DNA of 64,000 nucleotides. Source: Miscanthus floridulus. Its lineage: Eukaryota > Streptophyta > Magnoliopsida > Poales > Poaceae. Of the stretch, positions 11,735 to 22,270 are shown in pieces (position 1 is the first letter of the stretch; each line of letters starts with the position of its first letter). The notes under the pieces were generated by a model, which worked only from the letters and a program-made list of their open reading frames with translations, ran no database searches and was not told the DNA's origin. The position numbers and the translations under genes are program-made. The stretch is taken from contig NC_089593.1 of the NCBI RefSeq assembly GCF_019320115.1, positions 16,910,870 through 16,974,869 on the forward strand, given 5' to 3'.

Positions 11735-12391
11735 CTATTGGCTGGTCGGGGCACGCGGTGCCTGCTGCTCGCTGGGCCTGACATCGTGCTCGGGTCTCGG
11801 GGACTCTGGCATTGATCGAGCTAAAGAAGATGGCCCTGCCGATGCTTGGCTAGTCAAGACTGCAGGCTTCGCCGGTTGGCTTGAAGATGATGGCACTCCC
11901 AGCTGACTTGTTGACGGCGTTCCTTGTACGGGTGGTGTCGCACCTCCACACAGGTTAATATCGCCAATTATTTTCGCCGATAAGTCTAGCTGGGTCATCC
12001 GTAGCTCCTCGGCCTTGTCTGGATCTACCTCCTTCGGGTATCTAGCCTCCAGGCGCTTGAGATCGATTAGGGGGTAGTGAGCACGTACCATGCTTAGCAC
12101 ATGTGTGCCTACGTACTCTCCCGCCTCCTTCACAAACTCCTAAAACCATCCCCGTGCCCTTTGGCATCTCTCGATCAATCCTAGCTGCGGCGTCCTTGGC
12201 ACATCTTCTGCTAGCACCGGATCAATGAGGTTAAGGACCGGCAAAATGCCCTTTGCCACCTCCTGGCATTGGCTTTTCCAAGTGTCACGGTCTATGGTGA
12301 TCTCTTGGCATTGCGCCTTCCAGCCGTCATGATCTTTCATCATGGCCTCCAGATGCTTCTTTGCATTGATTTTTATAACTGCAAACCGCAC
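11735..12391 (-). pseudogene. Antisense accessory ORF of the Tat element
   Basis: Opposite to gag-pol, one frame runs from about 12480 down to 11735. Its segments 12391-12140 and 12133-11735 are in the same frame, separated by a TAG where a Gln codon is plausible (GWF-stop-EFVKEAG), and a TAA lies near 12430. The upstream part is rich in Lys, Gln and charged residues (KDHDGWKAQCQEI, DTWKSQCQEVAKG) and looks helical. The middle has a conserved-looking block (ARYPKEVDPDKAEELR, IIGDINLCGG), and the tail is Ser/Pro-rich. Antisense ORFs of this type and position are known from Tat-lineage elements such as maize Grande; their function is not established. The start codon is unclear. Confidence 0.72.
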
Positions 12392-12672
12392 GCACCGCAG
12401 ACGGTTGTTTTCACGTTTGCAGTATTACTCAGCCTTGAGATCTACGCCAATATATGCGCCTCTTCGTTGCCAGTGTGGGAGGGCCCACGCTGACGCACCT
12501 ACTGACAGGTGCCACACAATTGTTTGCTTGACAAGACAAAAAGGCAGTATGACGTGCTATACCCGTCTACTTTTTTGACCAGACGTGTTAGACCGGACTT
12601 GTCAGAACAAATAAATAAATAAATACATAAAATAATAGTAGTAGTGGCATATGGTTTTTTGCCACACTTTTT

Positions 12673-12930
12673 GTGCTTGGGGACTGTCCCGACCACCCTC
12701 GTGCTCGGGGACTGTCGCGACTATCCTTGTGCTCGGGGACTGTCCCGACCACCATCGTGCTCGGGGACTGTTCCGACCACTCTCGTGCTCGGGACTGTCT
12801 CGACCGCCCACGTGCTCGGGGACTGTTCCGACTACCTTTGTGCTCGGGGATTGTCTCGACTACGGTTATTCTTGGGGATTTGTCGTTTTCCCCATGCTGC
12901 GCTCGGGGACTACCCCGACCACTCTTCGAC
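12673..12930 (+). repeat. 28-bp minisatellite, about nine copies
   Basis: Consensus unit GTGCTCGGGGACTGTCCCGA followed by 8 variable bases (CCACCCTC-like). The first seven units are clear, the last two decayed. Isolated GCTCGGGGACTA motifs recur at about 13049 and 13181. Tandem repeats in the 3' untranslated region are a known habit of Tat/Ogre elements. Confidence 0.88.
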
Positions 12931-13548
12931 CATTGCACGGGGACCGCTCTCCTCGGCTACATGTGATTTGTACTCACATACAGTTGAGAGGCATTTATTT
13001 TTTCTCACTTAGACCTTGCTACAAGGCTGATACCTTGCCTTCCAGCAAGCTCGGGGACTACATCGGTACGATGCACCTGCCGGTGCAGCTCGTATCGCTT
13101 GTACGACGATTGGATTCTCAACTTAACTAGGAATTATTTTTAGACCCTGGCACCACGTGCCCACGTCACCTACTACCAGGCTCGGGGACTAAGTGGGCAC
13201 ACTTCACCTTGCGGTAAATGTGCTTATTTCATCGACCCCTACGCTCTGACTGTTGGCCATAACTACTCCTGTACAAGGGTCACTTACATTTCTTTTCAGA
13301 AATACAAGTGGGCACACTTGATTAGGAAAGAAATCTTTTTCTTTTTTCTTTAGAGCACCATGCATTCTTCGGACAACCGGAATCTTCGGCTATAATCATG
13401 GTATACTGCTCTCTGTGCTGACCAGAATACTGGCACATATGCTTGGTCAATGTTTCAACCAGTTGGAGATGACATGGAGATAGACCGCATTAGCCGAAGA
13501 AGATCAAACAACGTGTCGCAACATAATACATGATGCTCGGAAACTAGC
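12931..13548 (+). other. Tat element 3' non-coding region
   Basis: Carries more CTCGGGGACTA words and palindrome-like segments around 13050-13110. No clear polypurine tract precedes the LTR at 13549, perhaps because of decay. Confidence 0.55.
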
Positions 13549-14018
13549 TGTGGGGGTATTAACCCATATACCCTTACGGCTAGGTTTGGGCCAACCTAGA
13601 CCAGGGGGTCCGGCCCACCAGAACACGACGCGTGGCCTAGCCGATCTGCTCGGAGTCCCACGCAAGGAATCAAGGCAGACTTGGAGATCAAGCAAGATCC
13701 TAGTCGGTTAGAGTAGGAATCCTTATCCGGCCACCTATGGCAATTGTAACTGGTTGGGATTAGTTTCCAAATCTGTAACTCTGCCCTCTAGACTATATAA
13801 GGCGGGTAGGGGACCCCTCTCAGAAATCATCTCATTTATATACAGCAATACAATCAGACGCAGGACGTAGGTATTACGCCTTCACGGCGGCCGGACCTGG
13901 ATAAAACCTCGTGTCTGTCTTGCGTCACCATCTTATTCGTAGCTTGCGCACCTGTCTACTGATAATCTACTACCTTGAGCATACCCCTAGGTAGACTGCC
14001 GACCATATTTCGTCGACA
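13549..14018 (+). repeat. 3' LTR of the Tat element
   Basis: Matches 4057-4525. TATATAA at 13794-13800; ends TCGACA, followed by the CTACA target duplication. Confidence 0.92.
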
Positions 14019-14087
14019 CTACATAATGTTAATTTGAATTTTGTTAATTTGAATACTCTAACGTTTTGTTTATCAATTTGTAACAGG

Positions 14088-16754
14088 ATGGCCCCTCCCA
14101 CGTAGCACCTGTTGTACTCCATTCTTGAGGTGGAGTACGACGACCAACACCGAGCACACATCTTGAGTGACAACGATGCAGAGGTGGCCTTGCCTACTTT
14201 GAGGCCCTGCACGCACACCAGGGCGCACCAGTAGGACGAGCGTTACGCGCCGTAGATACGGCGTGCTGGCTTCCTCGAGCTTATCCATGTTTTCAACCAT
14301 GGTCTTCCGCCCCTTGACTTAGCACTACTTACTGCAGCTGTAGACAGGTGCAAGTGCATTCTTTGTACGTAAACTTTCTTGTAACAAATTTGAGACAACT
14401 AACAATCGTTCTATTCTTATAACAGGTGGAGGCCTGAGACCCACATGTTCCACCTACCTTGTGGCGAGATGACCTTGACCATGCAGGACGTAAAGGCTAT
14501 TTTTGGCCTTCGGTTGGGGGGGACTTCTAGTGATAGGGATAGTTGACAACGATCACTAGAGGGAGCTGGTGGCTTAGTTTACTGGTTTTCTTCCACCAGA
14601 CGACGAGGCTTCCAAGAAAAATAAGTGAGAAATTCAAACCTATTTAATACTTGCATTGCTTTCCTGTAGCCATCGGGTCTCATTTTCTTTGGTCAATTTT
14701 AGGAAAAGTTTTGGTGTTTCGTCATCCAGGATCACAGAGCGCTTTGATTACTTGGACCTACAGACTAAGGAGACTTTGATCGACAGGTTCGCTCGAGTGT
14801 GGCTCTAGCACTTTCTTGGTGCTTTTCTCTTCCTAGACGCCTCGGGCAACACCATCACCTGGATCTTCCTTGACATACTACGCTAGCCATGAGAGAACAT
14901 AGCGGCGTACAGCTAGGGCAGCGCAGTCCTGGTATGGATGTATCGACAGCTATGCATTGCCTGTCGTCGCACCTCAGGGTATGCGAACCTTGGGGGTTGC
15001 TCGTACCTCTCCAGGTTTGGTGTTGGGAACAATGGCCCGTTGGGAGACCCCTTAATATTGGTTTACCGGTAAGTACTTTGGTTCATTATATTCTTCGATA
15101 TGGTTACATATGATGAGTTTATTAATGACTAATTCATTATCGTGTTCAATGCAGTAATGAAACGGGCAGGATACACTCCCTATAGCTCTGTTTATCTAGA
15201 CGGAATCAGAGTTAGTTAGAGGGAATGCGAGGCGCAAGTACAGGGAGTACACGGACAATCTCGATGTCCTGACAAAGCACCAGGTTATGATCTCTTTACT
15301 ATCATACATGTGTCTTGTTCGATGTACACTATATCACAGCCTAACTCAATTACGAAATGTTCAGGTGCATTGGTGTCCTTGGGATGCTCCGGAGCTCTAG
15401 TACTATCTCAGTCCTGTCACTAGGGACGAGTCAGAGGAGTATCGCTGCAACGTCCCTCTTATTTTCTTCCACGTGGTCGAGATTCACTTGCCCGTCAGGG
15501 TCTGCAGATAGTTTGGAAGAATGACAGGCTACCTACCACCGCTTTACTCCACCAACCAAGGATTGCACGGATGTGTTATCGATTAATAACAAAGCTACAA
15601 TTCAGAGGTGTGTGTGGTACAACTAACATCGTTTTATTACAGGTATGACCGCAGGAAGAGGTACAAGACCAAGGATTGGCGCGTGACACACAACGCGCAT
15701 ATCCACTTGTGGGAGACCAGGGAACGATAGCCGGTACATGCGGGTCCTCCACACGACCAGCACACCTTCAACGAGTACATGCGGTGGCTTCACAGGTCTA
15801 CGAGGACATATATCAAGCTCCCATACACTAAGGAGGTGATTGACGAGGACTCAGAGGAAGATGTCATCGAAGATGTGTACGACGTTACCACTAGGGAGGA
15901 CACACAGCTACAAAGAGCCCCACTTCAAAGATACATGGTAAGATACTTGAATGGTACAATTTGTTATCCTTTTGGTATTAAGTATGTGTACTAAAACTGT
16001 CCAACCGCGTTTTTGTACCCAGACAACACAATTGTCAAGGATGTCCAACGAAGCAACGTTTCGGCTTCATGAGTCTAGAGGGCAGAGGCCAGGCGTTCTC
16101 GCGGCTTTTGTGGAGGTAAACATAAACTAGTCCGTTCCGAAAATGTTTCTTTAGTGTATATGCGTTTGGGAAATGCACTAACTTTAACGTCTATTTATGC
16201 AGAAGGTGAAGAAGAGCTGCAGGAAGCTAGCTCAGAAGCTGAGCTGCATGGACACTCCTTATGAGGAACCACCACTCCCGGCACGGTCGGGTGGCATGTC
16301 TTCAGCCTCTTTGAGGACACAAGCCAGCTCTTCTCAGCCGATAATAGGTGCCACTTCCGCGGTACGTACACCACCACATCATAGCGCCGGGAAGGACCCT
16401 GCAACCGAGGACGACAACGACGACGACGATGACCCCCCGGGCTTCCGCACACAGCACGACCAATGGGACGATTGACCGTAGGACGAGATCAGCATATCTC
16501 AGCTAGGTGGTGCCCCACTTGGTACCCAAGGAGCCTCACAGGGACTAACAAAGGTAGTTTCTTTAAATACGTAGGCTATATGAACTAACGATCATAAAGA
16601 ATTCTAAGTAATCGTGCATATCATATACTTGCAGGGTACGAGCCGTACACACCGGCGACGCGACCACACCGACATTGGCTACACTCCTAATATGTTGCCA
16701 ATAAATCCGAAGAGACAGAGGCGTCCGAGGGATTCTTACACTCCTGGGTCTTAG
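14088..16754 (+). pseudogene. Plant mobile domain (MAIN / PP7 long-form-like) gene inside the MULE
   Basis: A nine-exon model follows from GT-AG borders and protein resemblance: 14088-14347, 14426-14624, 14703-15068, 15155-15283, 15365-about 15570, 15643-15937, 16023-16115, 16203-16553 and 16635-16754. Conserved PMD blocks are visible: RWRPETHMFHLPCGEMTLTM across the first splice junction, GFLPPDDEASKK, WIFLDIL, MYRQLCIACRRTSGYANLGG, VWCWEQWPVGRP, and later an acidic DNDDDDDPPGF region. Exons hold many stops, mostly TAG at expected Gln or Trp positions (for example codon 6), and one frameshift near 14535. PMD proteins in Arabidopsis (MAIN, MAIL1) act in silencing and gene control; MULE-borne copies have no known activity. 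The 5' intron is interrupted by the Tat element. Inactive. Confidence 0.85.
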
Positions 16755-17399
16755 TTTGTTAGGTCGAATTATTATTGGCGTCCGAAATTTACAGGCTTAG
16801 TTGGTTATGTTATGTCGAACTTATGTCAAACCAATAAAAATGTTATGTGGCAGCTTATCAACTTGCGCACGGACTTCATTTATTTGCTTCATATTCGTTT
16901 CAATGCGTCGCGGCATCACTGCATGCGAGATTAAGTAGCAACTAGTTCGAAAACCGACAGTTCCAGGGTATCTCGACACCAGTGGTCGACGTCTTGCGCG
17001 AGGGGTTGAGGAAGCCGGGGTCCATGGTCGCGTCGCCGCTGATCCTACAATATGGGGTCAAAAAGCCAAATAAATAAGTTCCCTTAAAAATATCCATTTC
17101 AATCCGATCAAATTTTTTTGTAATCGATTAGTTAACATGGTGCTTAACCGTATTACGAACGACGGAAAAAATCATTGGCTTATCAAATTCTCTATTCGTC
17201 CGTGAAAAAAATTCAACAAAAGACAGAAATAAATCCACTATTGATTTTACGTCAAACAATACTTAGAATAACTCCCACTATCGACGTGACGCGTTTCGAT
17301 TAAACCGTCCAGGTACCGCCGGGCGGGCGGCGGGCGCGGTGGCCAGGCGGGCTTGCTGCTCGGGCAGGCGGGACTGGCCGCGGGGTTTAATTCGGCTCT
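16755..17399 (+). other. PMD 3' UTR and MULE right sub-terminal region
   Basis: Includes an AATAAA signal near 16831 and a GC-rich patch at about 16980-17045. The only minus-strand frame there is 27 codons (17025-16942) and I do not call it a gene. Confidence 0.5.
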
Positions 17400-17621
17400 G
17401 CCGCGCCAAGGTCGTTGGTGTGGTAGGCCCTGCCACGTCAACGGTCAACGAATCCGGTCGCCGCTACGTCAGCCCTCTACCGCGCCACCATCCATGACGC
17501 GGCACATGCATTTGGCCGCGCTAGAACCACGAGTGCGGCCAAAAGTGTTAGTTTTTTTTATAAAACATGCAGTGTTATATTTAAAATTAGTTTTCAAAAA
17601 GTGTTAAAATTAAAAAAAAAT
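17400..17621. repeat. Right terminal inverted repeat of the MULE
   Basis: Reverse complement of the left arm at 3181-3400. Followed at 17622-17630 by the second copy of the 9-bp duplication CGTGCGAAA. Confidence 0.8.
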
Positions 17622-17630
17622 CGTGCGAAA

Positions 17631-18894
17631 CCGACACCGTATCGCCTCGCACTCTGTTCCTCTCATAACAAAACAGCATCCGTTCACTTAAAAATCAAAC
17701 AAACCATCAAGCGAACACGGTATCCTAATTTGCACGCCGCTGGGGCCTACGCGCTACGGCAGGCAAGTGAAAGAGATTTTCCAAAACGAGGGACACTGCT
17801 GTAAAGGAATTTCACAGGAATCACACAGGAATTTCACAGAAATCAGTTCAATTTCACAGGAAAAAACGTAGAAATGGAGAAAAAATCCCGCATTCCAAAC
17901 AGACCCGAAGAGGAAGGAGGTGGTGGAGCTATTAAAAAAATACTGACACGTGAACCCATGTACACCGCCGCATTGAAGGCGCGGGTGATGTTGACATGGC
18001 CGCTGGTGCTTAGAACTCGGAGCCGCGAGGACGGCGGCGTTTGAACCTGAAAATGATGTCAGCGAGGGATCTCGATTCTGGAACAAAGCGACGAAAGGTC
18101 GGTGGGACTGAGGACATGCTTGCGGCGGAGAACATCTGCGAGGTCGGCGCCTGATGCGGCTGCGAATGCTGACAACGACTACGGAAGGTTGCCGCTCGAC
18201 AAGCAGTGTCAGGGACGACTGTCAACCTGGTAACCCCGTCGCTGTATATTTCCTTTTCCCATAGAAGCAGCAAGCAGTGAAATAAATTCCTGGCCCACTC
18301 ATAGATCATAGTGCGGTTGGCCCATACCAATTGCCAACTATGCGAGGCCTGAGAAGCCTAAGAAGGCCCAACACAATATTTTTGGAGAACATTACGTTTA
18401 CATGTCTAACTGGGGTATATCCTATCCTGCCCGCGTGAGATTTTCTGGTCTGAGAGCTCCAAATAAAAAAGAACAATAATAATCTCCCCTCTAGACATCC
18501 TGACAGTTACCGGCCATGCATTGTACTCATGTTTTTACATGTCAAATTTGAATATATAAAAAGATACTAATGTTTATCATAGTAAATATATATACTATTA
18601 AATTCGTAAACAAATTAATATAGTTTCAAACTATATTTGTTAAATGCCACGAGCATTAATATTTTTACCTACACCAGATATATAACCATGAGTTGCTCAT
18701 GTGTAGCTCGTGAGTCGTGATTCTTCGCCGGTTGCCCAACGTGGCGGCCCCGGAGTGGCCGAGTGCGGGCGCTAGTGGGACGGCCCGGCCGGCGCCGCCG
18801 CAGAGACCCCGTGGGCGTGGTGGGGTCATGGTGGACGTCGAGGTGGATGTGCAAACGCTAGCGGCTGGAATGCACGGCTGCTGCCTTGTTCTTG
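17631..18894. other. Intergenic, MITE debris and a GC-rich patch
   Basis: 17795-17912 has repeated GGAATTTCACAG(G/A)AA words and ends ATTCCAAACAGACCCGAAG, the inverted terminus of a common grass MITE, so this is probably a half element. A GC-rich patch at 18720-18850 has open frames on both strands without recognisable similarity. No gene called. Confidence 0.45.
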
Positions 18895-19140
18895 GGCCCA
18901 GTTTAGTTCCAAATTTTTTTTTGGCAAAATGGACACTGTAGCATTTTCGTTGTTATTTGACAAATAGTATCCAATCATAGTCTAATTAGACTTAAAAGAT
19001 TCGTCTCGTGGATTTCGTCTAAACTGTGTAATTAGTTTTATTTTTTATTTATATTTAATGCTTCATGCATGCGTCCAAAGATTCGATGTGACGGAGAATG
19101 TGAAAAATTTTGCAAAATTTTTTGCAAACTAAACTGGACC
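18895..19140. mobile_element. Tourist/PIF-like MITE
   Basis: Inverted ends GGCCCAGTTTAGTTCC and (inverted right end) GGTCCAGTTTAGTTTG, flanked by a possible 3-bp duplication TTG. The interior carries CACTGTAGCATTTTCG, GATTCGTCTCG and GATTCGATGTGACGG, typical of this very common grass family. Confidence 0.75.
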
Positions 19141-19805
19141 TTGGATCGGTTCCTCCACGCGCGTGAAAGGGAAGTATGGTATGGGGCCGGCCGGCCAAAT
19201 CTAAAAACTTAACATATATTTGTAGCCCCAAATAAAAAGGTGTCAACTACAAAGTTACACAATTTGCCTTCATCTGAATTCATTTAGAAAAAAAATATTA
19301 ATCGTTTGTACTAGTACTATATTATAATAATAATATTTCAACAAGTGGAAACTATAATCCGGCTCCAATCTACTAATTGGATATTATACAGTTATAATAT
19401 TCCAAGCAAACCAAATTATTATAATCCATAATCTAAATCAGTACTATAATCCTAATATCATTGCTAATATAAGACTAATAATCCTATATATATAGTGATC
19501 CAAAAGGACCTAAATCTTGACCGAAGATGGTAAATAAATAAATAGGAAATCTAGTAAAGGAGAAAGAACCTCTTCGCCTGCTCACCACATGGACCAGTTT
19601 GGGCTGTGCGAAAGTAAGTGGGCCTCTAGATGAGTGGCTGTTGCATTGGGTGCCTTGCATATTGCATGGAGATGGTAAAGTATTGGAATTTTGCGCCCAC
19701 AGATTTTTCGGGTAGAGCCGAATTTCTGCATTTTTCATGCTGTATGTATAGTATATAATATTCTTCCTGTTTGGAACTGACGAGGAAGCCATAGAATTGC
19801 ACCCT
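19141..19805. other. Intergenic AT-rich DNA
   Basis: Many ATAATCC / GGATTAT words at 19310-19490 suggest a decayed foldback element. No gene seen; frames at 19484-19829 lack coding character. Confidence 0.45.
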
Positions 19806-20262
19806 ATTTCGGGCATGTTTGATACACATGGTAGTTAGGCTAAAAATTAGCCTAAGTTAGCTATTGTTAACTAACAAGTTGGCTAACAACTACCTCTATT
19901 CTAAATTATAAGTCATTTAGCATCTCAAGTTAGATCAAATTTAAATATAGTAAAATAATTACATTTATGATACCAAATAAATATCATTAGATTCTTTATT
20001 AATTATATTTTAGAGTATACATATTTGATGTTATAGATTTTTGTAATTCTCTCTATAATTTTGGTCAAACTTAAGATGTTTTGACTCTCCAAAAAAGTTA
20101 CAATGACTTATAATTTGGAACGGAGAGAGCAGTTAAAGACTTGGCTCAAAAAATGGCCTACCTATTAGTTCTCTTATTTCGATACACTAGAGCTAATTTT
20201 AACTAATTTTTAGCTACTACAGTACAATACTAGATGCAGGGCACTAAACACGCCCTAAAGTA
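19806..20262. mobile_element. hAT-like MITE with a Stowaway nested inside
   Basis: Left end CGGGCATGTTTGATACACA and inverted right end AGGGCGTGTTTAGTGCCCTG are similar, and both flanks carry GCTAA/TTAGCTA-rich DNA. The middle (19891-20131) is a separate Stowaway-like element. Confidence 0.5.
19891..20131. mobile_element. Stowaway-like MITE
   Basis: Ends CCTCTATTCTAAATTATAAG and, inverted, CTCTCTCCGTTCCAAATTAT. Interior has TTTATGATACCAAATAAATA and TTTGGTCAAACTTAAGATG, matching the pattern of the elements at 2713 and 22019. Confidence 0.65.
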
Positions 20263-21069
20263 CCACAGTACAGTACTACTAGTTAGTAATAGTAAATCGT
20301 AGCTAGGTGTAATAGTTAATGATGCAATATAATGGCTTTGACGGTATATAGTTTGCTTGCTAAGGTCAGTCTTAGTGAGAGTTCCATGTTCTAATTTTCA
20401 ACACATCTATATTTTGAAAACAATACGAGTTTCATCCCCTTTAAACTCTCTCCACTCTATAAAATTTTTATCATCTCTTTCTTCTTTAATACGGTACCAC
20501 GTCAGTATATTTAATGCGAAGGAAAAACAGTTGTGTAGGTGATAGGGTCCATGGGGAGATCGACTGCTGCCAAGCAGATGTAGGTACAGCTCGCTTTCAG
20601 GTACTACTGGTTTTTAGTTTTTACACAACTCATTTTCAGGTGGTTGTGTGCACGAGCGAATGGAATCACTTCACTAGCGGATTTACTTATTTATTACTGG
20701 AACGTGACAGAAACGGATTTATTTATTTACAAGCTAGGAATACCTGTTAATTGAGTGCTTTAGCGAACCTTTCTTTTGTTAATTTGATTTCTCTCTCAGC
20801 CATCTACATACAGTAATCAACCAATCAGCTGTACACGGCTCACAATCTGAAAAAAATCATTACAAACAGTGTGCACACTCCAATCCTATGCCAAATCAAA
20901 CTCGCAGCAAATGAAATCACGCAGGACAAAAGCAACCAAAATTTGTCAACCCAAACATCAATTCCTACGGATTTGATTTGAACAGGAGGACGTATGTACA
21001 CAGCTCAACTACAGCTAAAGCGCAGGCGCAACCTCAACTACTACCCCTGCCTCTGCCTGCACGCACGCG
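20263..21069. other. Intergenic, 3' flank of the 21070 gene
   Basis: No gene seen. The part nearest 21069 is probably the 3' UTR of the minus-strand gene. Confidence 0.45.
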
Positions 21070-21810
21070 CTACAACGGCCCAGATCTCGCCACGCGTCCG
21101 TCGTCGTCCATCTGGGCCGCCCACTCCGCCGCCCGCCGCCCCGACGCGAACCGCCGCACGCCTCCCAGCCCCGGCGCCAGCGCCGGCTCGGCCTCCGCAA
21201 CCGTCACCTGACTCACCTCCTTATCCTCCGCCTCCCTACGCCTCGGCGCGTCCGCCAGGGGCGGGAACGGCGGCGGCGGCGGGGACTGGTCGACGCACTC
21301 GACGGCGCTGTGCCTGGACCGGCTGCGCCGCATGAGGAAGCCGAGCCCGCCGCAGCACCCGGGGGCCCTGGACCCCGCGCGCGGCGGGCGGCCGAGGCGC
21401 GCGCGCTCGCGGTCCGAGAGCACCTTCCCGATGCAGGACACCTTGGGGGACCCGGGCTCCGGGACGGCCGCCTTGGGCGCGCGCCCGCCGCCGCCGGTCT
21501 TGGCCTTCTTGGGGAACATGGCCGGCGGGTGCTGGTGCCGCCGCAAGGTGCCGCCCAGCTTCCCGGACAGCCCGATGATAGGCGCCGCCGTCGGCTTCAG
21601 GTTGCCCGAGAACCTCTGCGAGGACCCCGACCCGGCGCCGTTGTGGGCGCCGGCGTGGCTCTTGACGACGGATTTGGGGTTGGTGTTCTCCTTGAGGGAG
21701 TCGTCGCGGTCGTACACGCCGTTGATCTCCGACCGCGCGATGTCGTCGCCCAGGCGTAGCTGCGTCGACTCCGGCGGGTCGCCGCCGAGGTGGTCCCGCG
21801 AGGCGGACAT
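21070..21810 (-). CDS. Uncharacterised plant protein with a PKVSCIGKV motif
   Basis: Intronless 246-residue ORF on the minus strand. I start it at 21810 (MSASRDHLGG) rather than at the upstream in-frame ATG 21966, because the region between looks like a CT-rich 5' leader and its translation is low in plant-like features. Residues 1-50 are hydrophilic; 71-92 hold APIIGLSGKLGGTLRRH; 118-130 hold EPGSPKVSCIGKV, a motif I recall from unannotated plant proteins, some labelled syringolide-induced protein 14-1-1-like; 151-170 have a CCGG segment followed by RRSRSR; 176-184 are proline-rich; the tail is low-complexity. No catalytic domain, signal peptide or membrane segment is visible. The basic, disordered composition would suit a regulatory or adaptor role, but that is a guess. 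GC content is very high, as in many grass single-exon genes. Confidence 0.8.
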   Translation of the reverse strand: MSASRDHLGGDPPESTQLRLGDDIARSEINGVYDRDDSLKENTNPKSVVKSHAGAHNGAGSGSSQRFSGNLKPTAAPIIGLSGKLGGTLRRHQHPPAMFPKKAKTGGGGRAPKAAVPEPGSPKVSCIGKVLSDRERARLGRPPRAGSRAPGCCGGLGFLMRRSRSRHSAVECVDQSPPPPPFPPLADAPRRREAEDKEVSQVTVAEAEPALAPGLGGVRRFASGRRAAEWAAQMDDDGRVARSGPL

Positions 21811-22018
21811 GGCGCGCGGGGAGAGGACGCAGCAGAGAGAGAGGCGCGCACGCGATGGAGGAGCTTGGAGTTTTGCAGGTTTGCAGCTTGGCACCGGTTT
21901 TCGTTTTCCGGCGTGTGGCGTGGTTTTTAAGGTGTTTTTGCGTTGTTGACTCGTTGGGATTGCCATCTACACAACCTTTTTTTTTAAAAAAAATTCTTTT
22001 CACTCACTCGGGTTTATA

Positions 22019-22270
22019 TTACCCCCCTCCGTCTCGAAAAAAATACTTACGTTGCCACGAAAAATAATTCACTTATTTGAATGAATAAATATTCACAGTT
22101 ATATCTTTAAATTAATTTATTACGAAAATACATTTCATAATTAATCTGAAGATATTTATTTGGTATAATAATTTATTTGGATATTTTTTTATCTATAATT
22201 AGTCAAACTTAAGGTACTAAACATGACACTGTGTTAGAAAAGTATTCTTTTGAGAATGGAGATAGTATTT
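22019..22270. mobile_element. Stowaway-like MITE
   Basis: Ends CCCCCTCCGTCTCG and, inverted, CTATCTCCATTCTCAAAAG. AT-rich interior with TTAGTCAAACTTAAGG. It lies about 210 bp upstream of the start of the 21070-21810 gene, so it may sit in or near its promoter. Confidence 0.6.

Larger units (their letters stand above)
4057..14018 (+). mobile_element. Ty3/gypsy LTR retrotransposon, Tat lineage
   Basis: Bounded by LTRs 4057-4525 and 13549-14018 (469 and 470 bp, TGTGGGGGTATT...TCGA(C/T)A) and a 5-bp target duplication CTACA at 4052-4056 and 14019-14023. Internal order: primer site, gag, protease, reverse transcriptase, degenerate RNase H, second RNase H, integrase, then an antisense ORF and a 28-bp tandem repeat. 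That layout is characteristic of the Tat lineage in grasses. The LTRs differ at about 36 positions by eye, all but about two being transitions, so the copy is not recent. It cannot code for working proteins because of many nonsense codons. Confidence 0.93.
3181..17621 (+). mobile_element. Mutator-like element carrying a plant mobile domain gene
   Basis: Two inverted arms of about 220 bp (3181-3400 and 17400-17621) both begin ATTTTTTTTTAATTTTAAC, continue through an ACACT...TAACA region into a GC-rich GCGCGGTCAAATGC-like block, and are flanked by the 9-bp direct repeat CGTGCGAAA. Removing the nested gypsy element (4057-14018 plus one TSD) leaves about 4.47 kb. The only gene seen is the decayed PMD gene at 14088-16754; no MULE transposase was recognised, so the element looks non-autonomous. 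PMD proteins are known both as host factors (MAIN, MAIL, PP7 long form) and as passengers of transposons. Confidence 0.82.

Noticed and set aside
12673..12930. CRISPR-like array
   Set aside because: Units are contiguous 28-mers without spacers, inside a plant retrotransposon.
21236..22003. 255-codon minus-strand and 205-codon plus-strand frames over the 21070 gene
   Set aside because: GC-rich shadow frames; the 21810-21070 frame has the motif-bearing, gene-like product.
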